Source: CAILZL01 sp050181835
Lineage (GTDB): Bacteria; Pseudomonadota; Gammaproteobacteria; Steroidobacterales; Steroidobacteraceae
Reading direction: 5' to 3'
DNA: 5,265 nucleotides
Assembly: GCA_050181835.1 (NCBI GenBank)
Contig: JBFXCU010000047.1
Span: forward strand, 1-5,265
Shown: positions 5,223-5,265 of the stretch, piece by piece
Layout: the number at the start of each line of letters is the position of its first letter
How positions within the stretch are numbered: position 1 is the first letter of the stretch
Made by a program: the position numbers and the translations under genes
Notes under the pieces: model-generated
Database searches by the model: none
What the model was told of the DNA's origin: nothing
Seen by the model: the letters and a program-made list of their open reading frames with translations, nothing else

Positions 5223-5265
5223 GCAAACCTGCACTAGTGGTTATCGATGTGACTATTCGCCTGAC

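Noticed and set aside
1..5265. CRISPR array, tRNA, rRNA, insertion sequence or attachment site
   Set aside because: No regularly spaced direct repeats, cloverleaf-like sequence, transposase motifs or long terminal inverted repeats were seen; nearly all DNA is accounted for by coding sequence.

Overview
The window reads as part of a proteobacterial (most likely gammaproteobacterial) chromosome of moderate GC content. It carries the end of a secondary lipid or pigment biosynthesis cluster of the dialkylresorcinol / aryl-polyene type. The lineage is inferred from gene families and style only: a FabH-like DarB, a DarA flavoprotein, ApeI- and ApeP-like hotdog dehydratases, a BtrH-like acyltransferase and a BamE-like periplasmic protein. 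No 16S, tRNA or housekeeping marker is present to fix the species.

Layout. A tightly packed minus-strand operon runs right to left from about 3830 off the left edge. In transcription order it holds a small ApeI-like hotdog dehydratase (3795-3481), a DarA-family flavodoxin-like protein with a C-terminal membrane segment (3484-2561, ATGA overlap with the gene before), a DarB-type beta-ketoacyl-ACP synthase III with an intact Cys-His-Asn triad (2525-1383), an unnamed 134-residue protein with a helix-turn-helix-like C-terminal half (1380-976, two-base gap), and a BtrH-N-terminal-domain acyltransferase (890 to beyond base 1, truncated by the window). Head to head with the operon, across a 114-base divergent promoter region, lies one plus-strand gene for an ApeP-like 3-hydroxyacyl-ACP dehydratase (3910-4362). 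After a short convergent gap, a separate minus-strand gene (5206-4430) encodes an exported protein with an alpha-helical N-terminal half and a BamE/SmpA-like C-terminal domain. It looks unrelated to the pathway and, unlike the cluster genes, has a canonical Shine-Dalgarno sequence.

How the genes may work together (inference). DarB would join two acyl precursors head to head into a 2,5-dialkylcyclohexane-1,3-dione, and DarA would oxidise this to a dialkylresorcinol, perhaps at the membrane. The two dehydratases could supply unsaturated or polyene acyl-ACP chains, as in aryl polyene pathways. The BtrH-like enzyme could move an acyl group from an ACP onto a hydroxyl or amine acceptor. A resorcinol acylated by such a chain would resemble the flexirubin layout (aryl polyene esterified to a dialkylresorcinol). 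No acyl carrier protein, chain-elongating ketosynthase, ketoreductase, ammonia-lyase or transporter lies in the window, so this product remains a hypothesis.
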